A DNA stretch of 64,000 bases from Hyphomicrobiaceae bacterium (lineage in GTDB: Bacteria > Pseudomonadota > Alphaproteobacteria > Rhizobiales > Hyphomicrobiaceae). The DNA is taken from the NCBI GenBank assembly GCA_023384095.1, contig JAHDXT010000006.1, forward strand, positions 1 through 64,000. Direction: 5' to 3'. Below, piece by piece: positions 37,330 to 47,005 of this stretch. The position numbers and the translations under genes are program-made. The stretch's first letter is position 1; each line of letters begins with the position of its first letter. Under the pieces are notes generated by a model. That model was given only the letters and a program-made list of their open reading frames with translations, was not told the origin of the DNA and ran no database searches.

Positions 37330-38547
37330 TCAGTTGGCGAACGCCTGGATCCCCGTGATGGCGCGGCCGAGGATCAGCGCGTGGATGTCGTGCGTCCCCT
37401 CGTAGGTGTTGACCACCTCGAGGTTGACGAGATGCCGCGCGATGCAGAACTCGTCCGAGATGCCGTTGCCGCCCAGCATGTCGCGGGCGGTGCGCGCGAT
37501 ATCGAGCGCCTTGCCGCATGAGTTGCGCTTGAGGATCGACGTCACCTCGACGGCGGCCACGCCCTCGTCCTTCATGCGGCCGAGCCGCAGGCAGCCCTGC
37601 AGGCCGAGGCTGATCTCGCTCACCATGTCGGCGAGCTTCTTCTGGATGAGCTGGTTGGCGGCGAGCGGGCGGCCGAACTGCTTGCGGTCGAGAACGTACT
37701 GGCGCGCGGTCTCGAGGCAGGCCTCCGCCGCCCCGAGCGCGCCCCACGAGATGCCGTAGCGGGCCGAGTTGAGGCACGTGAAGGGGCCTTTGAGGCCGGA
37801 TACGTTGGGCAGGACGTTCGCCTCGGGCACGAGCACGTCGTCGAGAACGATCTCGCCGGTGATCGAGGCCCTGAGCCCGACCTTGCCGTGAATGGCCGGT
37901 GCGGTGAGGCCCTTCCAGCCTTTCTCGAGGATGAACCCCCGGATCACGCCGTCCTCGGTCTTGGCCCACACGACGAAGACATCCGCGATGGGCGAATTGC
38001 TGATCCAGGTCTTGGCGCCGCTGAGCGAATACCCGCCCTCGACCTTGCGGGCGCGGGTCGCCATCGAGCCCGGATCGGAGCCATGGTTCGGCTCCGTCAG
38101 GCCGAAGCAGCCGATCCATTCGCCTTTCGCCAGCTTCGGCAGGTACTTCAGCCTCTGGTCCTCGGAGCCGAACTCCAGGATCGGCAGCATGACCAGTGAG
38201 GATTGCACGCTCATCATCGAGCGATAGCCGGAATCGACGCGCTCGATCTCGCGGGCGATGAGGCCGTAGCACACGTAGCTGAGGCCGGCGCCGCCATAGG
38301 TCTCGGGAATGGTCGGGCCGAGCAGCCCCAGCTCGCCCATCTCGCGGAAGACGGCGGGGTCGGCCCGCTCATGGCGGAAGGCGTCCTGCACGCGCGGCAG
38401 CAGCTTCTCCTGGGCGTAGGCGCGGGCGGCGTCGCGCACCATGCGCTCGTCCTCGGCGAGCTGGGATTCGAGCAGCAGCGGGTCGTCCCACTTGAAAGCC
38501 GCCCTCGAAGATGCGGTCCTCTTCGTCTCGCCAGCCATCTCTTGCAT
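37330..38547 (-). CDS. gcdH: Acyl-CoA dehydrogenase, glutaryl-CoA dehydrogenase type
   Basis: 405 residues, FAD-dependent. The catalytic base is E383 in [18 protein letters not shown], the position used by glutaryl-CoA dehydrogenases, and the [28 protein letters not shown] and [19 protein letters not shown] segments match that subfamily. It converts glutaryl-CoA to crotonyl-CoA in lysine and tryptophan breakdown. The ATG at 38547 is chosen for its GGAG ribosome site; other in-frame ATGs at 38562 and further up are possible. No glutarate-pathway partner is next to it, so a related acyl-CoA could be the substrate. Confidence 0.92.
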   Translation of the reverse strand: MQEMAGETKRTASSRAAFKWDDPLLLESQLAEDERMVRDAARAYAQEKLLPRVQDAFRHERADPAVFREMGELGLLGPTIPETYGGAGLSYVCYGLIAREIERVDSGYRSMMSVQSSLVMLPILEFGSEDQRLKYLPKLAKGEWIGCFGLTEPNHGSDPGSMATRARKVEGGYSLSGAKTWISNSPIADVFVVWAKTEDGVIRGFILEKGWKGLTAPAIHGKVGLRASITGEIVLDDVLVPEANVLPNVSGLKGPFTCLNSARYGISWGALGAAEACLETARQYVLDRKQFGRPLAANQLIQKKLADMVSEISLGLQGCLRLGRMKDEGVAAVEVTSILKRNSCGKALDIARTARDMLGGNGISDEFCIARHLVNLEVVNTYEGTHDIHALILGRAITGIQAFAN

Positions 38548-38684
38548 CGCATGGGTCTCCATCGGTTCCGCGCGAGCCCGTGGCGGGGACAGCGCCCGGG
38601 CTCGGCGGAACATATAACAACTGCGGCCGGGCGCGCAGCCCCATACCGCCGCACGTCATCCCACTCCGACACGGGACCCGCAAG

Positions 38685-39452
38685 CTAGCTGAAGTCCGGC
38701 AGCGCCGTGTCGAGCGACAGGACGAGGCACCAGTGCGGCTCGAAGTTGGCGCCCATCGGCCAGATGTTCGCCTTGTAGTCCTCGAGCAGCACGGCCTCGT
38801 AGCGCTCGAACCATTCGCGCCCGCACAGCACGAACTTGCTGGCCGCGACCACGCTCTCCCGGTCGATGATGCACAGCACCGTCATCTCGGGATACCTCTG
38901 CAGATACTCGTGAACGGCCAGCACCAGTGTCGGGTAGCCGGGGTGCAGCATGTCGTCGAGCACGAGGATGCCGCCGTCGCACATGACGGGCGTCGCAAGC
39001 TCGAGGTCATGCGTCAAAGCGGCCCGGGTGTGCTCGCCGTCGATGTGGAACAGGCGCACGAGGCCGCCGCCGAGCCGGGCCGTCACATCCTGCGGCCGCA
39101 TGCCGGCAGTGTCGGCCTTCCAGGTTATGCGCCGCTCGGGAGCGATGGCGTGGCGTCGGCAGTTCTCCTCGAAGCGGTCGAGCACGGCCGGCGTCGGCCA
39201 GTCGAAGCGGTCGATGCCGAGCGCGCGCTCGCCGGGCGCCAGGGCGTGGGCGAGTGCGATGAGGAAGCGGCCCTCGAATGCCCCGATCTCGGCCACATCG
39301 CCCGTCACGCCCAACCGGCTCTGGATGCGCATCAGCCCGCAGGTGATGGCGGCGGCGAACCGCGAGGACATGCCCGGGACAGTGCGGTAGTCCTCAGCCA
39401 GATAGCGGTCGACCGCGGCGACGCCGGATCGGGCCTCGAGCGGATCGGTCAT
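38685..39452 (-). CDS. Class I SAM-dependent methyltransferase-like protein
   Basis: 255 residues from the ATG at 39452. The fold is that of family 24 methyltransferases: SAM-binding strand VAEIGAFEGRFLIALA (about 51-66), then ALGIDRFDW (the acidic end of strand 2), VRLFHIDGEHTRAALTHDLEL and GGILVLDDMLHPGYP. Similar proteins act on sugars or small metabolites in surface polysaccharide or natural-product synthesis. The substrate cannot be told from sequence. Not in an obvious operon: it lies 137 bases from the acyl-CoA dehydrogenase start and 106 from the cytochrome gene end. Confidence 0.8.
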   Translation of the reverse strand: MTDPLEARSGVAAVDRYLAEDYRTVPGMSSRFAAAITCGLMRIQSRLGVTGDVAEIGAFEGRFLIALAHALAPGERALGIDRFDWPTPAVLDRFEENCRRHAIAPERRITWKADTAGMRPQDVTARLGGGLVRLFHIDGEHTRAALTHDLELATPVMCDGGILVLDDMLHPGYPTLVLAVHEYLQRYPEMTVLCIIDRESVVAASKFVLCGREWFERYEAVLLEDYKANIWPMGANFEPHWCLVLSLDTALPDFS

Positions 39453-39558
39453 GCCTGCTGCCCCGCAGTGTGCTGCGCCTCGGGACGGAGTAGGCCAGCG
39501 CCGGGCTCCCTCGGCAAGCGCCAAATCGAGCCTGACGCAACGCCGGCTCAGCCGGACG

Positions 39559-40470
39559 TCATTGCTGGGGCGAAGGGCGCGCTCCGGGACGCGGCGGCAG
39601 CGATTTCAGGTAGGCGGCCATCGCCTCCCGGTCAGCGGCTGAGAGCTTGCTCGTATTGGCCACGACGTCGGCCATCCGTGAGCCGACGGAATCGTAATCG
39701 GGCGTGAAGCCCGATTCCAACAGGTAGGCGATGTCTTTCGCCGACCAAGACGCGAGTCCGTCCGCATGCGGCGTGATGTTCGGCACCCAGCCCTTGCCCT
39801 CGGGGTCTGGGCCGCCGGCGAAGCGGCTGCCGGCCGCGACTCCGCCCAGAATGTCGCGCTGGCTGTGGCACTCGGCGCAGTGACCCGGTCCCTCGACGAG
39901 ATAGGCGCCGCGGTCGAGTGCCGCCTCCCGTGCCGGGTCCGGCACGAATGCCCTGCCGTCGAGGTACAGCAGCTTCCACAGCCCGAGTCCCCGCCTGATC
40001 CCGAACGGGAACGGCAGCTCGTGCGGCGCCGATGGCGTGGCGTCCGGCGGCAGGGTTCGCATGAACGCGAGCAGGTCGCGCACATCGTCGAGCCGCATGC
40101 GCTGATAGGACGTGTAGGGGAACGACGGATAGAGATGCTCGCCGTGGCGGCCGACGCCGCGCAGCATCGCGTTGGCGAACTCCAACTCGGTCCAGCCGCC
40201 GATTCCGCGCTCGGGATGCGGCGAGATGTTCGGCGCCCGGAAGGTGCCGAAGGCGGTGCGCAGGGCGAGGCCGCCGCCGAGCCGTGTGCGGTCGTCCTGC
40301 CCGGGCGTGGCATGGCAGGACGCGCATCCCCCGGCATTGAAGAGGGTCTCCCCGTTGGCGACATCTGCCGTGCGGGGAGGCAGGTTCGTCCCGGGCAGCA
40401 CCGAGGGGATGGTGACGACGTAGAAGGCCACGCCGCCGACAGCGGCCAGCGCCACCAGTGCCTTGAGCAC
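39559..40470 (-). CDS. Membrane-anchored dihaem cytochrome c
   Basis: 303 residues, anchored by an N-terminal hydrophobic helix (about 3-25) with the rest periplasmic. Two haem c sites: CASCH at 49-53 and CAECH at about 198-202. The overall pattern (GGxALRTAFGTFRAPNISPH, then YLLESGFTPDYD) resembles cytochrome subunits of membrane alcohol and aldose dehydrogenases and related c-type proteins. It would accept or pass electrons in the periplasm. Together with the following cytochrome c'-like gene (160 bases upstream on the same strand) it may form a redox pair; no dehydrogenase gene is adjacent. The start is a GTG without a strong ribosome site. Confidence 0.88.
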   Translation of the reverse strand: MLKALVALAAVGGVAFYVVTIPSVLPGTNLPPRTADVANGETLFNAGGCASCHATPGQDDRTRLGGGLALRTAFGTFRAPNISPHPERGIGGWTELEFANAMLRGVGRHGEHLYPSFPYTSYQRMRLDDVRDLLAFMRTLPPDATPSAPHELPFPFGIRRGLGLWKLLYLDGRAFVPDPAREAALDRGAYLVEGPGHCAECHSQRDILGGVAAGSRFAGGPDPEGKGWVPNITPHADGLASWSAKDIAYLLESGFTPDYDSVGSRMADVVANTSKLSAADREAMAAYLKSLPPRPGARPSPQQ

Positions 40471-40630
40471 CGTCGCGAGCTTGGAACGTCGATCCGGAAT
40501 TACACCCTCCTGGTTCCCGCCGCAGTCTCCGCGTCACCGCGGGCCGGCCGGGACCCACAGTTCCATACCACCAGCGCCGGCTCAAGGCCCCGGCGCGCTT
40601 CGGACAGAGATCAGCGGATCGGCGGACGGC

Positions 40631-41068
40631 CTACTGCTTGGCTTTGCGGTACTCTTTATGGCAGCCGCCGCAGTTGCTCATGACCTTGGGCCACTCGACC
40701 TTGAAGCTCGCCTCGTCCTTGATCGCCGCGGCGGCAGCCTTGGCATCGCCGCTCAGCTTGTCGAGGCGGGAGAGGAAATCGCTCTTCTTGTCCCAGATGA
40801 CGGCGAGCGCGGCCGTTTCCTCGCCGGACTTGGAATCGTCCGGAAACAGGACCTTGAGCTTGGTGGCCTGCTCCTGGTAGACGGCGAGCGAGCCCTGCAC
40901 CTTGGCGAGATCGAAATTCGCCTCGCCCTTGAGGACGGCTCCGGGCTCCTTGGCTGCGCCGGCGAAGGCTTTCATCGCCGCCTGCCGCTGGCCGATGGCC
41001 GAGCTCTGCGCATAGACGGCCGTCGCACCGACAGCTAGAGCAGCGACAACCGAAAGAACGCGAATCAT
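40631..41068 (-). CDS. Cytochrome c' (c-556 family)
   Basis: 145 residues with a Sec signal peptide (VLSVVAALAVGATAVYA). The single haem site CGGCH is at 133-137, eight residues from the C-terminus, as in the four-helix-bundle cytochromes c' and c-556. The QRQAAMKAF helix at the mature N-terminus and an Ala/Lys-rich middle fit. Such proteins bind NO or shuttle electrons in the periplasm. It precedes the dihaem cytochrome on the same strand with a 160-base gap, so co-transcription is possible. Confidence 0.93.
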   Translation of the reverse strand: MIRVLSVVAALAVGATAVYAQSSAIGQRQAAMKAFAGAAKEPGAVLKGEANFDLAKVQGSLAVYQEQATKLKVLFPDDSKSGEETAALAVIWDKKSDFLSRLDKLSGDAKAAAAAIKDEASFKVEWPKVMSNCGGCHKEYRKAKQ

Positions 41069-41261
41069 CAGGATACTCCCTCGTGAAATGAGCTGGCCTG
41101 CCCATCAGCGGGCGCGAGTGCGCCCCGGCAATTGAAAGGCTGGCATTGCCCATGAACGCAGTCAATTGCCGGGCCTCTCACGTGTTCTCACAGCTCTGTG
41201 ATCGGCCGATGCCCGTTCGAGCCGGCGGATGCGCTAGGCTGTCGGCGGAAAAGGTCTTGCG

Positions 41262-42194
41262 ATGAACGGGCAAGGGAGCGGCAACGGAGGAACGGTCGCG
41301 GGCACCGGGCCGGACAGGATGTTCCGCTTGGGCGACGGGCGCCGCATCGCCTACCGCGAGTACGGATCGTCCGCAGGCCATCCGGTACTGGCGCTGCACG
41401 GCACGCCGGGCTCGCGGCTCATGTATGCGATCGCCGGGCCGCCGGCGGCTCGGCTCGGCTTGCGGCTCGTTGCGCCGGACCGCTGGGGCTATGGCCGGAC
41501 CGATCCCCACCCTCGGCCATCGCTCGCCGCATGGGCCGGTGACGCGGCGGAGCTCGCGGACGGGCTCGGCCTCTCGCGCTTCTCCGTCGTCGGCATTTCG
41601 GGCGGCTGCCCCTACGCCGCCGCCACAGCCGCCGGGCTCGGCACGCGGGTCGCTGCCGTCGCCCTCGCCGTTCCGGTCGGACCGATCGCAGCGGGCGAGC
41701 CGGCGCGGCGGCTCGGCTGGCTCCACCGGCTCGCCTATCGCTGGGTCGGGTCGAGGCCGGTGGCGACACGACTCCTCTTCCGGCTCTACCGCCACCTGCT
41801 GAGCTGGGCGCCCAGCCGGGCAGTCCCGCTCGTCGCGGTCGGACAGTGCCGGAGCGACCGGGAGTTGGTCCGCATTCCCTCCATTCGCGACCACCTGGGC
41901 GAGACATTCCGCGCCGGGCTGGAGCCGGGTGCCAACGGGCCGGTGATAGACCTGAAGCTGTTCTCCGAAGCCTGGGATATGAGCCCGGGGGATATTTCGG
42001 CACGCACGCGGATCTGGATCGGCGGTGACGACCGGCTGGTCCCATTGGCCGCCGCGCGCGAGCTTGCCCGCAAAATCCCTCGAGCCGAGCTGACCGAGAT
42101 CAGCGGACAGGGCCACTTCTGGATCGCGCGGGATTACGAGCAGGTTCTGCAGTGGCTCGCCAGTGCGGGCCGGCAGCGCGAGGTCAGGCCGTAG
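41262..42194 (+). CDS. Alpha/beta hydrolase
   Basis: 310 residues, cytoplasmic. Motifs: oxyanion HGTPGSR (about 46-52), PDRWGYGRTD, nucleophile S113 in GISGGCP, the acid in IWIGGDDRLVP, and the catalytic His in GQGHFW near 287. This pattern is typical of the HGTP-type hydrolases that act on small esters, epoxides or haloalkanes, but the exact substrate is not predictable. Last codons overlap by a few bases with the small hypothetical gene on the other strand. Confidence 0.88.
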   Translation: MNGQGSGNGGTVAGTGPDRMFRLGDGRRIAYREYGSSAGHPVLALHGTPGSRLMYAIAGPPAARLGLRLVAPDRWGYGRTDPHPRPSLAAWAGDAAELADGLGLSRFSVVGISGGCPYAAATAAGLGTRVAAVALAVPVGPIAAGEPARRLGWLHRLAYRWVGSRPVATRLLFRLYRHLLSWAPSRAVPLVAVGQCRSDRELVRIPSIRDHLGETFRAGLEPGANGPVIDLKLFSEAWDMSPGDISARTRIWIGGDDRLVPLAAARELARKIPRAELTEISGQGHFWIARDYEQVLQWLASAGRQREVRP

Positions 42195-42411
42195 CCTTGC
42201 TGGACAGCGAAAGCCACCAGTCGCGGAAGCCGGTGACTGGCCCCGAAGCCTCGGCGGCGGCTCGCTCCTGGCTGTGCCGGGCGGGGTCCGCAACCCGCCA
42301 GCCTCGAGACTCGCCCTTCCCCGGCGCAGGCGACGGCTCCAACAGATCCTCGGAGTTCGCCATGGCGTAACCCGCAGCGTTGGCAGCCTTGGTCAGCCTA
42401 TCGATACCCAT
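42184..42411 (-). CDS. Small hypothetical protein, 75 residues
   Basis: A short frame from the ATG at 42411 (GGGGCG upstream) ending inside the 3' end of the alpha/beta hydrolase gene. The residues are charged and soluble, with a helix GIDRLTKAANAAGYAMAN at the start and a C-terminal FRDWWLSLSS. I recognise no family. Support is modest: a reasonable ribosome site and a location otherwise free of genes. It could be a chance frame. The gene frame extends upstream to 42495 but that part begins with a His-rich segment. Confidence 0.4.
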   Translation of the reverse strand: MGIDRLTKAANAAGYAMANSEDLLEPSPAPGKGESRGWRVADPARHSQERAAAEASGPVTGFRDWWLSLSSKATA

Positions 42412-42586
42412 TGGAACCACGCCCCTACATGACGCTCGACCAACCGGTAAACACCGTCCGGACATCAAAGTTCCATGGTGCTCATGATGATGCACAAATG
42501 GCGCACGTCAAGTTGAATTTTGCTGAAACCGTACAGTCCACAAACTTTTTGCAATGCACCTTGGAATGCTGCACTGCGTCTGCTTA

Positions 42587-43558
42587 TCAAGGCGACTGCC
42601 TGAGCGCGGCTGCAGCCAGGTGACTGGCAATGAAAGCTCCGGCTCTGTGCACCGCATCCTTGGCGGCGAGGTCATCTGCGAACGTGCGGACCTCGGCGGA
42701 GCGGAACTCGAAGCCCCGCCCGACGCCTGGATAGATGATGAGCCGCACCGGGCGCCCTGTCGCCTTCATGGCGGCGACCGCGCTCTCGATGGAGCGGCGG
42801 CGCTGGTATTGCTCGTACTCGCCCATGAACACCAGGGTCGGCAGCGTCAGCCGCTCCACCTCGCCGGCGTGGCGGTAGACCTGATCGGGCTCCGGGGCGC
42901 CCGGATCCTGCCAGTGAGGGTAGTAGGCGACAAGGCAGGCGAGGCCGCGATCCTGCAGCCCCTGCGCAACCGCCATGCGGAGCGCGACATAGCCGCCGCG
43001 CGTATGGCTGACGATGCACGCCTTGCTGGTCGAGACGTCCGGCAGCCGCAGCAGGGCGTCGAGTCCGGCGGACATGTCGAGCTCTGTCTCGGGCCTATGG
43101 GCGACCGGCATCGGCTCGATGAAGCGGGCGGCATAGGCATTGGGCGCCAGCACCACGAAGCCGCGCGCCGCGATGCCGAGCGGCAGGCGCTCCGTCAGCG
43201 GGTCGAGCCCGCGGCGCCCATGCGCGAACAGCACCGCCGGATAGCGGCCGCCGCCCTTCGGCCGGAACAGGACAGCCGGCACGTCGGTCCCGTCGGCCGG
43301 ATTGACGAAGCTGATCTCGCGGCGCTCGACCTCGTGGTTGACGGGGACGTCGAGCTGTCCGTGGTCGAACCAGTCGTCCGACAGCCAGAACTTCTCGGAT
43401 CGGGAGCGCGGATCGGCAGGCGCATCGAGCGGCCGGCTCGGGCCGCTGTCGGCGACCGGCGCGCCGGCGGCGGTCTGGGCAGGCGCGGGGCCTGCCGGGA
43501 CAAGGGCGGCGCCCAGCGCAGTCCATGCGGACGAAATGAGCAGCAGAGCCTTTCGCAC
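42587..43558 (-). CDS. Exported dienelactone hydrolase-like alpha/beta hydrolase with Thr at the nucleophile position
   Basis: 323 residues from a GTG at 43558 (GAGAAGG upstream), with a Sec signal peptide (LLLISSAWTALGAALVPAGPAPA). Strand order and FAHGRRGLDPLTERLP, VLAPNAYAARF and LVFMGEYEQYQRRRS match dienelactone hydrolases. Where family members have G-x-S/C-x-G, this protein reads VSHTRGG: T186 replaces the nucleophile. The codon is ACG and needs two substitutions to give the AGC serine codon or one to give TCG. Either it uses Thr, or it is non-catalytic. The frame is open to 43945, but that part is not convincing. It is divergent from the EF-G paralogue. Confidence 0.8.
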   Translation of the reverse strand: MRKALLLISSAWTALGAALVPAGPAPAQTAAGAPVADSGPSRPLDAPADPRSRSEKFWLSDDWFDHGQLDVPVNHEVERREISFVNPADGTDVPAVLFRPKGGGRYPAVLFAHGRRGLDPLTERLPLGIAARGFVVLAPNAYAARFIEPMPVAHRPETELDMSAGLDALLRLPDVSTSKACIVSHTRGGYVALRMAVAQGLQDRGLACLVAYYPHWQDPGAPEPDQVYRHAGEVERLTLPTLVFMGEYEQYQRRRSIESAVAAMKATGRPVRLIIYPGVGRGFEFRSAEVRTFADDLAAKDAVHRAGAFIASHLAAAALRQSP

Positions 43559-43896
43559 GGGGCCTTCTCTCGCGTGTCCCGCCTCGATGGACCCTGGCCC
43601 AGCATGGCTCGAACGGCAAGCGACATGAGGAGCGCCGCGGTGCTCGCCGCCCGAGTAGACGGCCCGGGTCCGGCACGCGAGGCACTGCTGAGTCGCCCCA
43701 CCCCGCTCGTGCATCGTACATGCAACACATGGCTCCTCAACTCGATGCGACCCCGCAAGGGCACCCCTCGCAGCAGGCGTCGAATCACCCCTTGCGCTCT
43801 GCATGATGTGGCGCGAACATGAGGCTCCTGCCGCGCTCCTCTCGAGGCGCGGGGCGCGCGGTGCGCGTCCTGACGCCTGTGCAAAGGAGGAATCCC
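43559..43896. other. Divergent intergenic region, about 340 bases
   Basis: Lies between the starts of the hydrolase (minus) and the EF-G-like gene (plus). A strong ribosome site AAAGGAGG at 43883-43890 serves the latter. No repeat or RNA gene recognised. Several open frames overlap here but are shadow-like. Confidence 0.5.
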
Positions 43897-45945
43897 ATGG
43901 GGCAACCCGCCGGCCCGCAAGGCCGCTCCGCCCGGTGCATCGCACTGGTCGGACCCTACCTCAGCGGCAAGACAACACTGCTCGAAGCCATTCTCGCCCG
44001 CAGCGGCACAATCAGCCGGCAGGGACGCACGACAGAGGGGTCGTCGGTCGGCGACGGCAGCCCCGAGGCGCGCGCGCACGGCATGAGCACGGAGCTCAAC
44101 GTCGCAGACGTCGAGTATCTCGGCGACCAGTTCACTTTCATCGACTGCCCCGGTTCGATCGAATTCCAACATGAGAGCTCGGCCGCCCTGACCGCGTGCG
44201 ATGCTGCCGTGGTCGTTTGCGAGCCGGATCCCAAGCGCGTTCCCGCGATGCAGGTCATCCTCAAGCAGCTCGAGGACCGCGGAATCCCGCACTTCCTGTT
44301 CCTCAACAAGATCGACACGTTCGACACCGGCGTCCGCGATATCCTGCCGCTCCTGCAGCCGGCCAGCTCCAAGCCGCTCGTGCTGCGCCAGATCCCGATC
44401 TGGGAGAACGGCATCGCAACCGGCTTCGTCGACCTCGCGCTCGAGCGCGCATTCGTCTACCGCGAGCATTCGTCTTCCGAGATCGTGGAGATGCCGCAAG
44501 GTGTTCTGGAACGCGAGCAGGAAGCGCGCTTCCACATGCTGGAGCAGCTCGCCGACTACGACGACGAGCTGATGGAGCAGCTCCTGTCGGACATGCAGCC
44601 GCCGCGCGACAAGGTCTTCGACGACCTCGCAAAGGAGCTGCGCGAAGGGCTCATCTGCCCGGTGCTGCTGGGCTCGGCCGAGCGCGGCAACGGCATCGTC
44701 CGGCTGCTCAAGGCGCTGCGCCACGAGGCGCCTTTCGCGAGCGTGACCGCAAGCCGGCTCGGACTCGAGGGCGCGCAGTCCGCTGCCTATGTTCTTAAGA
44801 CCTACTACACCGCGCACGGTGGCAAGCTCTCGATGGGTCGCGTCCTGGCCGGCGAGATTCCCGATGGCGCGACGGTCGCCGGCCCGGGCGGCGACGACCG
44901 CATCGCCGGCGTCTTCTCGATGCTCGGGCAGGAGAGCCGGAAGCGCCAGCTTGCAAGGACGGGCGATACGGTGGCGCTAGGCCGGCTGGAGCACATCAGG
45001 ACCGGCGACACGATCAGCACCGAAAAGAACGGCATCCCGCAGCTCGAGTGCCCGTCTGCGCCCCAGCCAGTCTACGGCGTCGCGCTGGCGCTCAAGGACA
45101 GAAAGGACGAGGTCAAGTTGTCGGCGGCCCTCGCCAAGCTGATCGAGGAGGACGCATCCCTCTCGGTGGAGCACAACCAGGATACGCATCAGCTCGTGCT
45201 GCTCGGCCAGGGCGAGATGCACCTCAGGGTCGCGCTCGAGCGGCTCAACCGCAAGTACGGCGTGGCGGTGGAGCGGCAGCGGCGCCTCGTGCCCTACAAG
45301 GAGACGATCCGCAAGAGCACGACGGTGCGCGGCCGCCACAAGAAGCAATCGGGGGGCCATGGGCAGTTCGGGGACGTTGTGCTCGAGATCAAGCCGCTCC
45401 CGCGCGGCACTGGCTTCCAGTTCGCCGAGAAGATCACAGGCGGCGTGGTGCCGCGGCAGTTCATCCCCTCTGTCGAGATCGGAGTGGAGGACTACCTCAA
45501 GCACGGACCGCTCGGGTTTCCGGTGGTCGACGTCGCGGTGACGCTCACCGACGGCAGCTATCACACGGTCGACTCCTCCGACATGGCCTTCCGCCAGGCC
45601 GGCCGCATCGGCATGGCGGAGGGCTTGCCGCAATGCAGCCCGGTTCTGCTCGAGCCGGTGATGGCGGTGGAGATCGCGGTCCCCTCCGACGCTACCGCGA
45701 AAATCAACGGCCTCATCCCGCAGCGGCGGGGTCAGATCCTCGGATTCGACAGTCGCGAAGGCTGGCCCGGCTGGGACGTGGTGCAGGCGCACATCCCGGC
45801 GGCCGAGATGGACGATCTGATCGTGGAGCTGCGCTCGGCGACTGCGGGCGTCGGGACCTTCATGGCCAGGTTCGACCACCTGACCGAGCTGACCGGCAGA
45901 CTGGCGGACCAGGTTCTGGCGAGCCACAAAGCGGCGGCCGAATAG
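43897..45945 (+). CDS. Elongation factor G-like GTPase (FusA2-type paralogue)
   Basis: 682 residues in EF-G domain order. G1 is GPYLSGKT at 19-26, G3 reads DCPGS from residue 83 rather than DTPGH, and G4 is NKID at 137-140. The switch-1 segment reads EARAHGMSTELNV, not the RGITI pattern of canonical EF-G. These changes mark the EF-G-like family found next to a normal fusA elsewhere in the genome. Its role is not settled; proposals include roles in ribosome recycling or stress. A strong ribosome site (AAAGGAGG) fixes the start at 43897. It stands alone. Confidence 0.92.
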   Translation: MGQPAGPQGRSARCIALVGPYLSGKTTLLEAILARSGTISRQGRTTEGSSVGDGSPEARAHGMSTELNVADVEYLGDQFTFIDCPGSIEFQHESSAALTACDAAVVVCEPDPKRVPAMQVILKQLEDRGIPHFLFLNKIDTFDTGVRDILPLLQPASSKPLVLRQIPIWENGIATGFVDLALERAFVYREHSSSEIVEMPQGVLEREQEARFHMLEQLADYDDELMEQLLSDMQPPRDKVFDDLAKELREGLICPVLLGSAERGNGIVRLLKALRHEAPFASVTASRLGLEGAQSAAYVLKTYYTAHGGKLSMGRVLAGEIPDGATVAGPGGDDRIAGVFSMLGQESRKRQLARTGDTVALGRLEHIRTGDTISTEKNGIPQLECPSAPQPVYGVALALKDRKDEVKLSAALAKLIEEDASLSVEHNQDTHQLVLLGQGEMHLRVALERLNRKYGVAVERQRRLVPYKETIRKSTTVRGRHKKQSGGHGQFGDVVLEIKPLPRGTGFQFAEKITGGVVPRQFIPSVEIGVEDYLKHGPLGFPVVDVAVTLTDGSYHTVDSSDMAFRQAGRIGMAEGLPQCSPVLLEPVMAVEIAVPSDATAKINGLIPQRRGQILGFDSREGWPGWDVVQAHIPAAEMDDLIVELRSATAGVGTFMARFDHLTELTGRLADQVLASHKAAAE

Positions 45946-46040
45946 AGGCACCGGCCCGAGCCGTCGCGGCCGGGCCGATGCCTGCCAGGCGAGGGCGCGG
46001 CCCCGTGTCGCGTCCTTGCGCTGCCGTGTGCTGTTGCGCC

Positions 46041-46730
46041 ATGGTGCGGGCCATGGCGCCAGCGACAGCAAGCACCCCCCCCCGGATCACCGCGGCCGAG
46101 TTCCGCCGCCTCGCGCGCGAGCGGTTGCCTCGGGCTCCGAGCGAGGCGATCTTCGATCCGCGGACGGGCCGGAGCTGGGCGGTGAGCGATTTCGACCTCA
46201 ACCCCGAGCTCGTCGCCGACCTCGCCGTCATGGAGCCGCCGCGCCCGGCGGCAGTCCTGGTGCCCGTCATCGCCCGCGCGGAGCTGACGGTGCTGCTGAC
46301 GGTCCGCACGGATCAGCTCCCGACCCACGCGGGTCAGATCGCGTTTCCCGGCGGCAAGGTGGAGAAAGTGGACGCCGGGCCGGTCGCCACGGCACTGCGT
46401 GAGGCACAGGAGGAGATCGGCCTCGATGCCGGCCACATCGAGCCGCTCGGCTTTCTCGACAGCTACCGGTCCGGCACCGGCTTCCACATCATGCCGCTCG
46501 TCGCCCTGGTCGAGCCCCGGTTCTCGCTGGCTCCCGATCCCTCGGAGGTCGCCGACACCTTCGAGGTGCCGCTCTCGTTTTTGATGGATGCCGCCAATCA
46601 CCAGCAGCATGCGCGCGAGTGGCGAGGCCGGCTGCGGCACTTCTATGCAATCCCGTTCGGCGAGCGCTATATCTGGGGAGCCACTGCGGGCATGATCCGG
46701 AACCTGCATGAGAGGCTTTTCGGCGGATGA
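46041..46730 (+). CDS. Nudix hydrolase, CoA pyrophosphatase type
   Basis: 229 residues. The Nudix box is present: GGKVEKVD, then REAQEEIGLDAG, with a preceding PTHAGQIAFPGG segment, the UPF0035-like signature of enzymes cutting CoA to phosphopantetheine and 3',5'-ADP. The ATG at 46041 is chosen; another ATG four codons later is equally possible. A frame extends far upstream but as a shadow of the EF-G-like gene. It forms an operon with the DUF6111 and CCA-transferase genes downstream, a conserved arrangement in alphaproteobacteria. Confidence 0.92.
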   Translation: MVRAMAPATASTPPRITAAEFRRLARERLPRAPSEAIFDPRTGRSWAVSDFDLNPELVADLAVMEPPRPAAVLVPVIARAELTVLLTVRTDQLPTHAGQIAFPGGKVEKVDAGPVATALREAQEEIGLDAGHIEPLGFLDSYRSGTGFHIMPLVALVEPRFSLAPDPSEVADTFEVPLSFLMDAANHQQHAREWRGRLRHFYAIPFGERYIWGATAGMIRNLHERLFGG

Positions 46731-46996
46731 TTCGCATCGTCATCGAGAACATGCTGCTGTTCCTGCTGCCCACGCTCATCTATGTCGCCTACGCCCTGCT
46801 CTGGCGCCGTACCGAGGGCGCCTCGGGCGCCCGGATCCTCGACGATGCGCCGCTGATCTGGCTCGTCGCCGCCGGCGCGGCACTCGTGATCGCCACGCTC
46901 ATCGTCTTCGGCTCGACCTCCGGGGGGCAGCCGGGGCAGACCTATCAGCCGCCTGTCTTCAGGGATGGAAAGATCGAGCCCGGCCAGCTCAAGTAA
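46727..46996 (+). CDS. DUF6111 family two-helix membrane protein
   Basis: 89 residues with two membrane helices (about 8-26 and 45-66) and a short polar tail ending PPVFRDGKIEPGQ. This is the DUF6111 pattern, seen in alphaproteobacteria between a CoA pyrophosphatase and a CCA transferase gene. The ATG overlaps the TGA of the Nudix gene (ATGA), so translation is coupled. No function is known. Confidence 0.85.
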   Translation: MIRIVIENMLLFLLPTLIYVAYALLWRRTEGASGARILDDAPLIWLVAAGAALVIATLIVFGSTSGGQPGQTYQPPVFRDGKIEPGQLK

Positions 46997-47005
46997 GGAC
47001 CGCAC

